Positions 24,898 through 33,644 of a DNA stretch of 40,537 bases are shown piece by piece. Origin of the DNA: Thermoplasmatota archaeon (lineage in GTDB: Archaea > Thermoplasmatota > E2 > DHVEG-1); NCBI GenBank assembly GCA_016936135.1, contig JAFGPP010000040.1, positions 1-40,537 on the forward strand, read 5' to 3'. The notes beneath the pieces were generated by a model, which ran no database searches, was not told where the DNA came from, and saw only the letters and a program-made list of their open reading frames with translations. Both the position numbers and the translations under genes were made by a program. Positions within the stretch are counted from its first letter, which is position 1; each line of letters opens with the position of its first letter.

Positions 24898-26022
24898 ATG
24901 CCAAGACCCCATGGTGGAAAACTTGTATCCCGACAAGTAACAGATATATCTGATAATTTTGGAAAAAACCAAACTTGCGAGATAACAACAGATCAATCAG
25001 AAGACGTAATTAACATTGCAAATGGGGTATTTTCCCCTTTGCAGGGATTTATCAACCGCAATGAATTAGATAATATTGTTGCTGAAAGACGACTCGAAAA
25101 CGACGTTCCTTGGACTATTCCAATAATACTTGACACGGACAATAAAAATATAAAAGAGGGGGACAGTCTTCTAATTACCAATAAGGAAACAGGGCTTAAA
25201 GCAATAATAGATGTCGAGGACAAATACAAATATGATAAAAAAAACCTTGCCCAAGCAATATTTGGTACGGTTGAAATGGAACACCCCGGTGTCGCTTTGT
25301 ATTGCAAGATGAAAGAATATTTAATCGGTGGTAAAGTAACACTTATTAAAAATAAAACAAGAGAATTTGATCAATACAATCTAACTCCTAAAGAAACTCG
25401 CATACTTTTCAAAGAAAAAGGCTGGAGAGAAATTGTAGCTTTTCAAACTCGAAATCCGCCTCATATTGGACATGAATACGTTCAAAAAACTGCATTGACT
25501 TTTGTCGATGGTATTTTTATTAATCCAATAATAGGGAAGAAAAAACCTGGTGATTTTAAAGACGAAGTTATCCTGAAATCATATGAAACGTTAATGAAAC
25601 ACTACTATCTCAAGGAAAGATCAGTTATGTCAATTTTAAGAACATCTATGAAATATGCAGGTCCCAGTGAGGCGATTCATCATGCTATCATGAGAAAGAA
25701 TTTTGGCTGTACACATATCATTATCGGTAGGGATCACGCAGGAGTTGGAAATTATTATTCCCCTTATGACGCCCACGACATTTTCTCTGAATTTCCTGAT
25801 CTTGGAATTATACCTGTTTTTTTCAGATCTTTTTCAAGATGTACAAAATGTGGAAGTGTAGTTAACGACAAAATCTGTCCTCACGATCCCCAATATCATA
25901 TAAATTTTAGCGGAAAAAAAATTAGAGAGATATTACTAAAGGGCCAGATACCTTCTGAAGACATGATGAGAAAAGAAGTTGCCGAAACCATTCTGACATT
26001 TGAAAAACCGTTTGTCGAATAG
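24898..26022 (+). CDS. sat: Sulfate adenylyltransferase (ATP sulfurylase)
   Basis: 374 residues, monofunctional. It makes adenosine 5'-phosphosulfate (APS) and diphosphate from ATP and sulfate. Visible: QTRNPPHIGH at 183-192 (nucleotide-binding QxRNPxHxxH), GRDHAGVGNYYSPYDAHDIF at 277-296, and a zinc-finger-like C315-x2-C318 with C327-P-H329, a feature of archaeal and some bacterial ATP sulfurylases. ATG 24898 has AAGGTGA just upstream. Beside cysC and an SLC13 permease it works in the assimilatory/activation direction; no APS reductase gene lies in the window, so dissimilatory use is not supported here. Confidence 0.94.
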   Translation: MPRPHGGKLVSRQVTDISDNFGKNQTCEITTDQSEDVINIANGVFSPLQGFINRNELDNIVAERRLENDVPWTIPIILDTDNKNIKEGDSLLITNKETGLKAIIDVEDKYKYDKKNLAQAIFGTVEMEHPGVALYCKMKEYLIGGKVTLIKNKTREFDQYNLTPKETRILFKEKGWREIVAFQTRNPPHIGHEYVQKTALTFVDGIFINPIIGKKKPGDFKDEVILKSYETLMKHYYLKERSVMSILRTSMKYAGPSEAIHHAIMRKNFGCTHIIIGRDHAGVGNYYSPYDAHDIFSEFPDLGIIPVFFRSFSRCTKCGSVVNDKICPHDPQYHINFSGKKIREILLKGQIPSEDMMRKEVAETILTFEKPFVE

Positions 26023-26035
26023 AAAGGTAATTGAA

Positions 26036-27010
26036 ATGTTTGATAGTTTAAACGGAGAAGGTCTTTTAATTCATCACTGGGATACAGATGGCATATGTTC
26101 TGCCTGTCTATTGCTAAGTCATCTTAATGGTAGAAAAATTAAAAACATTACTCCTGAGCTTGGTAACTACTTTCTTACAAACGAGGAATTAGAAAATTGC
26201 AGTATTTTTGACTACATAATAGTTGCAGACATGGCACTTCCAGAGGAACAAATTTTAAAGATATCAAAAAATGCACAGGTATTCATATTTGATCACCACC
26301 TACAAAACGAAATAAAACAAGTTTTCCATCACAATCCAATAATTAAAAGTGATAAACCAAATGATTACCCCTCTGCCAGCTGGATTGTAAATGATTATTT
26401 AAAAAATCCTGTTAATCTTTTTGCAATTCTTGGTATTGTTGGTGATCACGAAAGAAGAATTTTGAAAAACCTCAAATTTAAAGAAATAATCAACAAATTT
26501 TGTGTAAAAAACAATCTAACTTTTGATAATCTTTTAAGAATGGTATATCTTCTTGATTCAAACTATAAGCTTGGTTATAAAAAATCGGTGGAAAATACGC
26601 CCCATATTCTTATTCAAATAGAATCACCGTCAGAAATACTAAATAATGAACTATGGAACAAAAATCTTTCAATTTTAGATAATGAAATTGAATTACAACT
26701 TCGTCAACCTTCAGATGAAAACAGTAAAACCATTTTCAAAAAAATAAGTACCAAATATAATATTATTTCCACAGTTACCAGAAGAATTGCTTGGGAAAGT
26801 GGTAAAAATGCAATTGTGGTAAATACCGGATATTTTTCTGACAAAGATCAAATTTATATGAGATGTGCAAAAAATGCAGAACAAATGATAAGACGGGGAA
26901 AACAACTGGGATTTAAGTGTGGTGGCAAAAAAGAAGTTTTGGGTGCGATTTTACCAAAAGATAAAACCGATGATTTTGTCAAAGAACTAAAAGATTTTTT
27001 AAATAATTAA
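26036..27010 (+). CDS. DHH/DHHA1 family phosphoesterase, candidate pAp phosphatase
   Basis: 324 residues from ATG 26036 (AAGGTAA upstream), 13 bp after sat; an in-frame TTG at 26000 is inside sat and not used. Metal-binding motifs: H13-H14-x-D16-x-D18 (IHHWDTDGICSA), D65 (VADMALPE), D86-H87-H88 (FIFDHHLQNE) and D137 (GIVGDHER). The DHHA1 domain at the end carries CGGKKEVLGA, where the usual GGGH is changed to CGGKK. RecJ-like nuclease and NrnA-like nano-RNase/pAp phosphatase share this fold. Its position between sat and cysC, followed by a sulfotransferase, favours hydrolysis of 3'-phosphoadenosine 5'-phosphate; this is inferred, not shown. Confidence 0.82.
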   Translation: MFDSLNGEGLLIHHWDTDGICSACLLLSHLNGRKIKNITPELGNYFLTNEELENCSIFDYIIVADMALPEEQILKISKNAQVFIFDHHLQNEIKQVFHHNPIIKSDKPNDYPSASWIVNDYLKNPVNLFAILGIVGDHERRILKNLKFKEIINKFCVKNNLTFDNLLRMVYLLDSNYKLGYKKSVENTPHILIQIESPSEILNNELWNKNLSILDNEIELQLRQPSDENSKTIFKKISTKYNIISTVTRRIAWESGKNAIVVNTGYFSDKDQIYMRCAKNAEQMIRRGKQLGFKCGGKKEVLGAILPKDKTDDFVKELKDFLNN

Positions 27011-27028
27011 TAGAATGGTGAAAGAAAT

Positions 27029-27634
27029 ATGAAAGAACAAAAATCAGCAAATGTAACATGGCACGACCATAAAGTTGATAGGAAACAAAGAGAAAATCTC
27101 CTAAAACAGAAAGGTGTGGTTTTGTGGTTTACAGGACTTTCAGGAAGTGGAAAATCTACTATTGCTAATGAGGTTGCATACAAACTTCAAAAAATGGGAA
27201 AAATAACATATGTACTAGATGGAGATAATATCAGACACGGTCTTAATAAAGATCTTGGATTTTCAGAAGAAGATAGAAATGAAAATATCAGGAGGATCTC
27301 TGAAGTTGCTAATCTTTTTGCAGATGCAGGAATTATTACCATCACAGCTTTTATTTCGCCCTATAGAAAATATAGAAACTTCTGTCGAAATTTAGTAGGA
27401 GATAATCGTTTTATTGAGATATACACAAAAGCTTCGTTAAAAACATGTGAAAAACGTGATCCAAAGGGCCTTTACAAAAAGGCAAGAGCGGGAGAAATCA
27501 AACATTTTACAGGTATTGATGATCCTTACGAGGAACCTGAGAAGGCTGAAATCACACTGGATACAGATGTTGTAAATGTCGAAGAGGGAGCAGAAATTGT
27601 TATACAGAAAATACATGAATATGGTATAATTTAA
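27029..27634 (+). CDS. cysC: Adenylylsulfate kinase
   Basis: 201 residues. It phosphorylates APS to PAPS. P-loop GLSGSGKST at 36-44, the [20 protein letters not shown] stretch, FISPYRK, and [20 protein letters not shown], all diagnostic of CysC. The start has GGTGA upstream. Its last base is the first base of the next ATG (TAATG), so it is coupled to the sulfotransferase-like gene. Together with sat it makes the sulfuryl donor PAPS, and no PAPS reductase gene is close by. Confidence 0.94.
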   Translation: MKEQKSANVTWHDHKVDRKQRENLLKQKGVVLWFTGLSGSGKSTIANEVAYKLQKMGKITYVLDGDNIRHGLNKDLGFSEEDRNENIRRISEVANLFADAGIITITAFISPYRKYRNFCRNLVGDNRFIEIYTKASLKTCEKRDPKGLYKKARAGEIKHFTGIDDPYEEPEKAEITLDTDVVNVEEGAEIVIQKIHEYGII

Positions 27635-28215
27635 TGGAATGCATGACACTTGATTCTTCAATTAATTATATTGTATCGGGTCTAGAGAGATCTGGCACTT
27701 CTATGCTTATGCAAATTCTTGGTGCAGCTGGGATTCCTATTTCTTATGATAAAAGTCGCTTGCCGGATACGGGTAATCCTAGAGGGTATTTTGAACTTGA
27801 TGGTGGTAAAATAATAAATAAACTAATAGATAATAACTTTCCTTTTGATAAATATCGGGGAAAATTTTTGAAAATAACATCCTATGGCCTGAAATTCCTC
27901 CCAAAGGGAAATTATAAAATAATATATTCTGAAAGAAACATTGATGAAATTCTGGATTCAATGGAAAAGATTGCCAGAATAAATGATAAAGATCGCTTTA
28001 GAACCAAAAAAGCCTTCATTAATCTAAACACATACATAAAAGGTCAAATGAGAACAAGAACTGACATTTACTATCTAATTGTCAATTATAATAATTTATT
28101 AGCAAACCCTGAAAAACATTTAAAAAAAATTCAGGAATTTTTACAACTTCCTGAAAAAACAATATTTAAGATGGCTAGTGCAATAGATCCTAAACTTTAC
28201 CGACAGAGAAAGTAG
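27634..28215 (+). CDS. Sulfotransferase-like P-loop protein
   Basis: 193 residues. VSGLERSGTSMLMQILG at 14-30 is the 5'-phosphosulfate loop of sulfotransferases (they lack the Lys-Ser/Thr of kinases), and YSERNIDEILDSM about 97-110 resembles the 3'-phosphate-binding R-x-P-x region. The length is short compared with typical 250-300 residue enzymes. No signal peptide or membrane span, so it acts on a cytoplasmic acceptor, such as a nucleotide sugar or lipid-linked glycan. Acceptor unknown. Start ATG 27634 overlaps the cysC stop; ATG 27643 is an alternative. Confidence 0.7.
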   Translation: MECMTLDSSINYIVSGLERSGTSMLMQILGAAGIPISYDKSRLPDTGNPRGYFELDGGKIINKLIDNNFPFDKYRGKFLKITSYGLKFLPKGNYKIIYSERNIDEILDSMEKIARINDKDRFRTKKAFINLNTYIKGQMRTRTDIYYLIVNYNNLLANPEKHLKKIQEFLQLPEKTIFKMASAIDPKLYRQRK

Positions 28216-28236
28216 AAAATTTGTAAATCAGCAATT

Positions 28237-29664
28237 ATGAATGAAAATATTGATTCATTAAAAGATAAAAATTCTTCAGTTAATTACAAAAATATATTTT
28301 TCATAATTCTTTCGTTCTCAATTATTATTACTTTTTCAACTCTGCCCTTGATACCGGGACTTTCACGTGATGGACAAATAATGATTGGTATCCTTTTAAT
28401 GGCTGCAGTTTTATGGATTACAGAACCTTTACCACTGCCCATAACTGGAATTCTACTAATGATTACACAGTCATTTATTGGCATAGCAACCCCTGCCCAA
28501 ATATTTGCAGCCTTTGGAAATCAGGCAGTTTTTTTTCTTATTGGTGCATTCATTATTGCTGCTGCTGTAAAAAATGTCGGGTTACATAAGCACTTTGCAT
28601 TTACTTTACTTAATTTTTTCAAAAACAATCCAAAACTATTTACTCTTGGAATAATGATTTCATGTGCTGTTCTTTCTTTTTTTATGCCAGAACATGGAGT
28701 AGCAGCACTTTTTTTGCCAATTGTTACCTCGATATTAATTTCAATGAAATTAATTCCTAAACAAAGTAATTTTGGAAAGGTTAGTATGTTGAGCGTTGCC
28801 TATGGTTGCTCAATTGGAAGCCTTGGAACCCTTATTGGAGGAGCAAGAAATCCTTTGACCATTGGCATTCTTGCGGAACAGGGAATAAGTGTTACATTTT
28901 TTGACTGGATGATTTACGCAATGCCAATTGTTATAATCGCATTACCAGTTGTTTGGCTTATATTACAAATTGCTTTCCCTATTGAAATTACCGACATTAC
29001 AGCTGCTAGTAAAGAGATTGCAAACCAGCTGGCAATTACAGGTAAAATTACAAAAAAACAAGTTACAACTTTATCTGTTCTTTGTGTAACTGTGCTTCTT
29101 TGGATATTTTTATCCTCTCATCCTCAACTCGGTCTTGCTGGAATTGCAATACTTGGTGCAGTTCTTATGGTTGTAACTGGATCGATATCTTGGGGAAATA
29201 TTGAAAAAAATGTACCGTGGGGAATAATACTTCTCTACGGCGGGGCAATTACCTTAAGTCACGGTATGCAGACTACAGGGGCAAGCAAATGGATTGCACA
29301 TCAATTATTGACAATTGTAGAAGTCAACCCTTGTTTAATCATCCTTGGATTGATAATTTTTACAATATTTCTAACGGAAGTTATGTCAAATGTAGGCGCA
29401 GTTGCCCTTCTTTTACCAATAGGCTTAGCAATTTCGACCGAAGTAACAGAAATATCTCCTCTTGTCTCTTCATTATTAATAGCGCTTTCAGGTGGTCTTG
29501 CTTTTATGTTAGTGATTGCAACTCCAGGCAATGCAATTACTTATTCGTCTGGATACTTTTCCACTAGAGATTTATCAAAAGCGGGAATATTTGCCAATTT
29601 AATTTGCATTTTAATAATTTTTTTCATTGCAGTTTTTTATTGGATTGGATTTTTAGGATTATGA
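28237..29664 (+). CDS. SLC13/DASS-family anion transporter, likely sulfate importer
   Basis: 475 residues with about twelve hydrophobic segments. Repeated family elements are visible: GILLMAAVLWITEPLPLPIT, LIGGARNPLTIGI, EVMSNVGAVALLLPIG and VIATPGNAITYSSG, the last two carrying SN(V/T) and PGN motifs that bind sodium and anion in the DASS fold. DASS members carry di- and tricarboxylates, sulfate, or phosphate. Sitting right after sulfate-activation genes (21 bp downstream), sulfate is the inferred cargo. Pfam-level identity is firm; substrate is contextual. Confidence 0.85.
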   Translation: MNENIDSLKDKNSSVNYKNIFFIILSFSIIITFSTLPLIPGLSRDGQIMIGILLMAAVLWITEPLPLPITGILLMITQSFIGIATPAQIFAAFGNQAVFFLIGAFIIAAAVKNVGLHKHFAFTLLNFFKNNPKLFTLGIMISCAVLSFFMPEHGVAALFLPIVTSILISMKLIPKQSNFGKVSMLSVAYGCSIGSLGTLIGGARNPLTIGILAEQGISVTFFDWMIYAMPIVIIALPVVWLILQIAFPIEITDITAASKEIANQLAITGKITKKQVTTLSVLCVTVLLWIFLSSHPQLGLAGIAILGAVLMVVTGSISWGNIEKNVPWGIILLYGGAITLSHGMQTTGASKWIAHQLLTIVEVNPCLIILGLIIFTIFLTEVMSNVGAVALLLPIGLAISTEVTEISPLVSSLLIALSGGLAFMLVIATPGNAITYSSGYFSTRDLSKAGIFANLICILIIFFIAVFYWIGFLGL

Positions 29665-29733
29665 AAACTATATAATTATTATCTGCATTGTCAAAAATGA
29701 TTATAATAATTTAAAGACCAAAATTTATATCAT

Positions 29734-30588
29734 ATGTTTGAAAACATCTTAATTCCAATATCATCTGAATTTTATTCAAAAAAGGTTTTAGAGAGAGGGT
29801 AATTTTTAGCTCAAAAATTTAATTGTATATTACATCTTCTATATATCATCGAACATAAAACCATAATTAAGACCGACAAGATATCTAATTCACACTTGAC
29901 CTACTATAGTAAAAAGAGGACAAACAAATATATAATACAAGAAAACAAACTTAAGGCCGATATCATCGTTTTGGATGATGCCAGATACTTACTAAAAAGA
30001 ACAATATTTCTTTCACTGAACGGATAGTTGAAGGAGAATTTAGCCCAATTATTAAGTATGAATTGGAAAATGGCAGCTACGATCTCGTGTTAATAAGTTA
30101 TGAAAAGGGAAGCCTTCTAAATTATCGACTTATAGACGATCTCTCCATTCCTATCTGGGTCGAATCTGAAAAAGAGGGGCGTTCAATATTGGCCGTTTTA
30201 TCGAATCTTTCACCAAATCAAAAGGTACCTAATTTTAGTATAAAATTATCAAAAATTTTTAATTGGAATCTGCATATGACATACATTGTAGATATTGCCG
30301 ATAATGTTCAGGTCGATGAAAACGGTATAAGATCTGAATCTTTGCCAGAACAGGATCCAATATTTAATGCAAAAAGTTTTATAGAGAATATGAAAGAACG
30401 TGGAATTGATATCAAGTTAATAAAGGGAAATTTGGAGAAGGAAATTATTAGGGTAGTAAAAAATATCCAGGCTAATTTAATAGTAATAGGAAGAGAACGA
30501 AAAAAGGAATATTGTAGGATTACCTGTCAAAAGAATAAAGAAAAAGATTATGGAGAGATGCAATTATTCAATTTTATTTTTCAATTAA
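29734..30588 (+). pseudogene. Tandem universal stress protein, three lesions
   Basis: ATG 29734 opens MFENILIPISSEFYSKKVL, a UspA start. It hits an in-frame TAA at 29800-29802, continues in the same frame as FLAQKFNCILHLLYIIEHKT, then needs +1 A in the A5 run at 29994-29998 to continue as KKNNISFTERIVEGEFSPII. A second Usp domain follows (IPIWVESEKEGRSILAVLSN, later ANLIVIGRER). It needs -1 A in the A6 run at 30500-30505 to reach GLPVKRIKKKIMERCNYSIL and the real stop TAA at 30586-30588. Repaired, it would be about 284 residues with two Usp domains. Both indels lie in A runs, so sequencing error is possible; the nonsense codon is not so easily explained. Confidence 0.8.
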
Positions 30589-30640
30589 ATTTAAAAAATA
30601 TAAAATACTTGATTTAAACTTACAATAACAGAGGGTTTTC

Positions 30641-31825
30641 ATGAAAGCAGTAATTCTTGCAGCAGGAGAGGGCACCCGATTAAGACCTTTTACGGAAACG
30701 ATGCCAAAGGTTATGCTTCCAGTTGCTAATAAACCGATAATCCAGTATTTAATAGAGGCAATAATAAATAGCGGAATTGAGGAGATTATTATTGTTGTTG
30801 GTTATAAAAAGGAAATAATCTTGAAATATTTCGAGGATTATGAAGAAGTAAAAATTAATTATGTCGTACAAAAAAACCAACTTGGTACGGCACATGCCCT
30901 AATGCAGGCAAAAGATATGGTAACTGATGATTTTATTGTCCTTGCAGGAGACAATATTGTCGATCATTCCAGTATAAATAAAATTCTTAAAATTGATTCG
31001 GAATACGCAGTTCTGACAAAGGAGCATGGAGATCCTTCAAAATATGGTGCGGTTAGCCTTGATAAAAATTTTTTAAAAGGAATTGTTGAAAAGCCAAATG
31101 TCGAGGATCATTCATTGATTTCAACCGGTGTATACAAATTACCTAAAGGTGTGTTTACAACTATAGAAAAAATCGCCTCAGAAGGGGAATATTCACTTTC
31201 AACATCAATAAATCAACTTATAAAACAAGGTGTAAAAATAGCGGCGGTAAAGGCAGATCTATGGATGGATATTGTATATCCGTGGGACATTATTTATACA
31301 AATGAAACAATATTGGGAAATCAGCCGCATTCTATTGGAGGATACATTGAAAAGGGGGTGACTTTGAGAGGATCTGTGGCAATTGGAAAGGGTTCCAGGA
31401 TATATGGGGGGAGTTATATAGTTGGTCCAGTAAATATTGGAGAAAATTGTGAAATTGGACCCAATTCTTGTATTTACCCTTGTACGACCATAGGAGACAA
31501 TACAAGTATATATTCAAATACCGAGATAAGAAATAGTGTAATAATGAATGATGTACATATTGGTTCAAGTTCCTATATTGAACAATCAATTATTGGACGC
31601 GGGACAATTATTAAGAATAATTTCTCCACGATATCGGGTGAAAATCTGATTAAAATAGAAGAAGACTACAAAAGTATTGACCATATTGGAGCAATGATTG
31701 GACAAGATTGTGATATCGGAAGTCATGTCGTTTTGGGACCAGGAATAATTGTTGGGAGAAAATGTTCTATTGCACCTTTAAATCATATATTTAAAAATCT
31801 TCCAAGTGAAAGCCAAGTGATGTAA
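30641..31825 (+). CDS. Sugar-1-phosphate nucleotidylyltransferase with left-handed beta-helix (GlmU-like, first copy)
   Basis: 394 residues. The nucleotidyltransferase domain (1 to about 225) has AAGEGTRLRPFTETMPKVML, QLGTAHALMQA and AGDNIVDH. A hexapeptide left-handed beta-helix (about 235-394) follows with IGGYIEKGVTLRGSVAIGKG and IGENCEIGPNSCIYPCTTIG. The C-terminal half lacks the acetyl-transfer loop with the GAGTxxxNxR motif seen in the second copy, so it may only transfer nucleotide, perhaps UTP or dTTP onto glucose- or GlcNAc-1-phosphate. The GlmS gene begins one base after its stop. Confidence 0.85.
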   Translation: MKAVILAAGEGTRLRPFTETMPKVMLPVANKPIIQYLIEAIINSGIEEIIIVVGYKKEIILKYFEDYEEVKINYVVQKNQLGTAHALMQAKDMVTDDFIVLAGDNIVDHSSINKILKIDSEYAVLTKEHGDPSKYGAVSLDKNFLKGIVEKPNVEDHSLISTGVYKLPKGVFTTIEKIASEGEYSLSTSINQLIKQGVKIAAVKADLWMDIVYPWDIIYTNETILGNQPHSIGGYIEKGVTLRGSVAIGKGSRIYGGSYIVGPVNIGENCEIGPNSCIYPCTTIGDNTSIYSNTEIRNSVIMNDVHIGSSSYIEQSIIGRGTIIKNNFSTISGENLIKIEEDYKSIDHIGAMIGQDCDIGSHVVLGPGIIVGRKCSIAPLNHIFKNLPSESQVM

Positions 31826-31826
31826 T

Positions 31827-33635
31827 GTGTGTGGAATTATTGGTTATGCAGGTAATAGAGATATCAAAAAATTGCTAGTTGAAAGTTTAAAACGACTGGA
31901 ATATCGGGGTTATGATTCCGTTGGAATTGGAATAATTTCAGATAAATTAAATGTTTTTAAAGAAGTAGGTGATGTTTCAAATTTTGAACGGAAATTACCA
32001 AAATTAAAGGGCAATATTGGTATTGGGCATACAAGATGGGCAACACATGGGGAAGTAAGTAAATTAAATGCACATCCGCAGATTAGCTGCAATAATAAAA
32101 TTGCCGTTGTTCATAATGGAATTGTCGAAAATTTTAAAGAATTGAAAGAAAAATTAAAAGGTCACAAATTTGAATCACAAACTGATACAGAGGTAATCGC
32201 TCATTTAATTGAAGAAAACTATAAAGGAAGTCTATTAGAAGCAGTTTGCCTGGCCATTAAAAAAATTAAGGGTTCATATTCAATTGTGGTTATATCTGAA
32301 GATGAGCCTGATAAAATTGTTGGTGCGAGAAACGAAAGTCCTTTAATAATTGGGCTAGGCGATGGTGAAAATTTTTTAGCTTCTGATATCCCAGCTTTTC
32401 TAAAATACACCAAGAGAGTTGTATATCTAAACGATGAAGAAATTTGCCTTTTGAAAAATGACTCAATAAAAATTTACGATTTAAATGGCAATGAGAAATT
32501 AAAAGAGGAAACAATAATAAATTGGGATATTAAAGATGCTGAAAAATCTGGATTTCCACACTATATGTTAAAGGAGATACATGACCAACAAGATACAATT
32601 CAAAGAGCTTTAATTGGTCGCATATTTGAAATTGAGAGGGAAATTAAATTCGAAGAAATTATTGAATCATTGCTCACAAATAGATACAATAATATTCATA
32701 TAATTGCTTGTGGTACATCTTACTATTCAGGTTTTGTTGGAAAGTATTTAATCGAAAATTTGACAGGAATTCCTGTTTATGTTGACTTAGCATCTGAATA
32801 CAGATTTTATGGAATAAGAGATAATTCATCACTTGTTATCGCAATAAGTCAATCTGGTGAAACCAGTGACACACTTGCGGCATTAAAAGAAGCAAAAAAA
32901 TCAGGCTGCAATACATTAGTAATTACAAATGTTATTGGAAGTTCTGCAACGCGAATTGCCGATGGATTTATTTTGACTCAATCGGGACCAGAGATTGGGG
33001 TTGCTGCCACTAAAACATTTACATCTCAAATAATTGTTTTATTTTTATTAGCACTGAAAATTTCATTCAATTTAAAAAATATTGGAACTCAGCAACTTTA
33101 TGAATTTATTCTTCAATTAAAAGAACTTCCTAGGAAAGCGAGAGCTGCTTTAGATCAAAGTGCTACGATAAGAGAAATATCAAAGGATTTTTTTAAAGAA
33201 AGATCATTTTTATTTATAGGTCGGGGTATAAATTATCCATTAGCTTTAGAAGGTGCTCTAAAGTTAAAAGAAATTTCTTATATACAAGCTGAAGGTTTCG
33301 CCGCAGGAGAACTTAAACACGGGCCTTTTGCTCTTTTAACAAAAAATTTTCCTGTAGTTGTAATAGTTACAAAGGATATTTCATATGATAAAATTCTTGC
33401 AAATATTGGTGAAGCAAAAGCAAGAGGGGCAAAGATTATTGCTATAGCGGATCAAAACGACACAGATATTGAAAAATATGCTGACATTGTAATAAGGTAC
33501 CCGTCTGTATCTAATATGCTTGCATGTATACCGATATCAATTATACTTCAATTACTTGCTTATCATATTGCTGATCTAAGAAATTGTTCAATAGATAAAC
33601 CCCGAAATCTAGCAAAATCTGTAACTGTTGAGTAG
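31827..33635 (+). CDS. glmS: Glutamine-fructose-6-phosphate aminotransferase (isomerising)
   Basis: 602 residues. It makes glucosamine 6-phosphate from fructose 6-phosphate and glutamine. The Ntn amidotransferase domain begins with the nucleophile as residue 2 (C2 in the CGIIGYAGNRD start, exposed after Met removal) and has HTRWATHG and HNGIVENF. Two SIS domains follow (SQSGETSDTLAALKEAKKSG; EGALKLKEISYIQAEGFAAG) and the end SIDKPRNLAKSVTVE is standard. The start is GTG 31827; an ATG two bases earlier is in the wrong frame. It is flanked by two GlmU-like genes. GlmM is not in the window. Confidence 0.96.
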   Translation: MCGIIGYAGNRDIKKLLVESLKRLEYRGYDSVGIGIISDKLNVFKEVGDVSNFERKLPKLKGNIGIGHTRWATHGEVSKLNAHPQISCNNKIAVVHNGIVENFKELKEKLKGHKFESQTDTEVIAHLIEENYKGSLLEAVCLAIKKIKGSYSIVVISEDEPDKIVGARNESPLIIGLGDGENFLASDIPAFLKYTKRVVYLNDEEICLLKNDSIKIYDLNGNEKLKEETIINWDIKDAEKSGFPHYMLKEIHDQQDTIQRALIGRIFEIEREIKFEEIIESLLTNRYNNIHIIACGTSYYSGFVGKYLIENLTGIPVYVDLASEYRFYGIRDNSSLVIAISQSGETSDTLAALKEAKKSGCNTLVITNVIGSSATRIADGFILTQSGPEIGVAATKTFTSQIIVLFLLALKISFNLKNIGTQQLYEFILQLKELPRKARAALDQSATIREISKDFFKERSFLFIGRGINYPLALEGALKLKEISYIQAEGFAAGELKHGPFALLTKNFPVVVIVTKDISYDKILANIGEAKARGAKIIAIADQNDTDIEKYADIVIRYPSVSNMLACIPISIILQLLAYHIADLRNCSIDKPRNLAKSVTVE

Positions 33636-33644
33636 GAATACAAT

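Noticed and set aside
28284-29567. Overlapping ORFs of 60-116 codons inside the SLC13 gene
   Set aside because: They lie within a clear membrane-protein frame and have no recognisable product.
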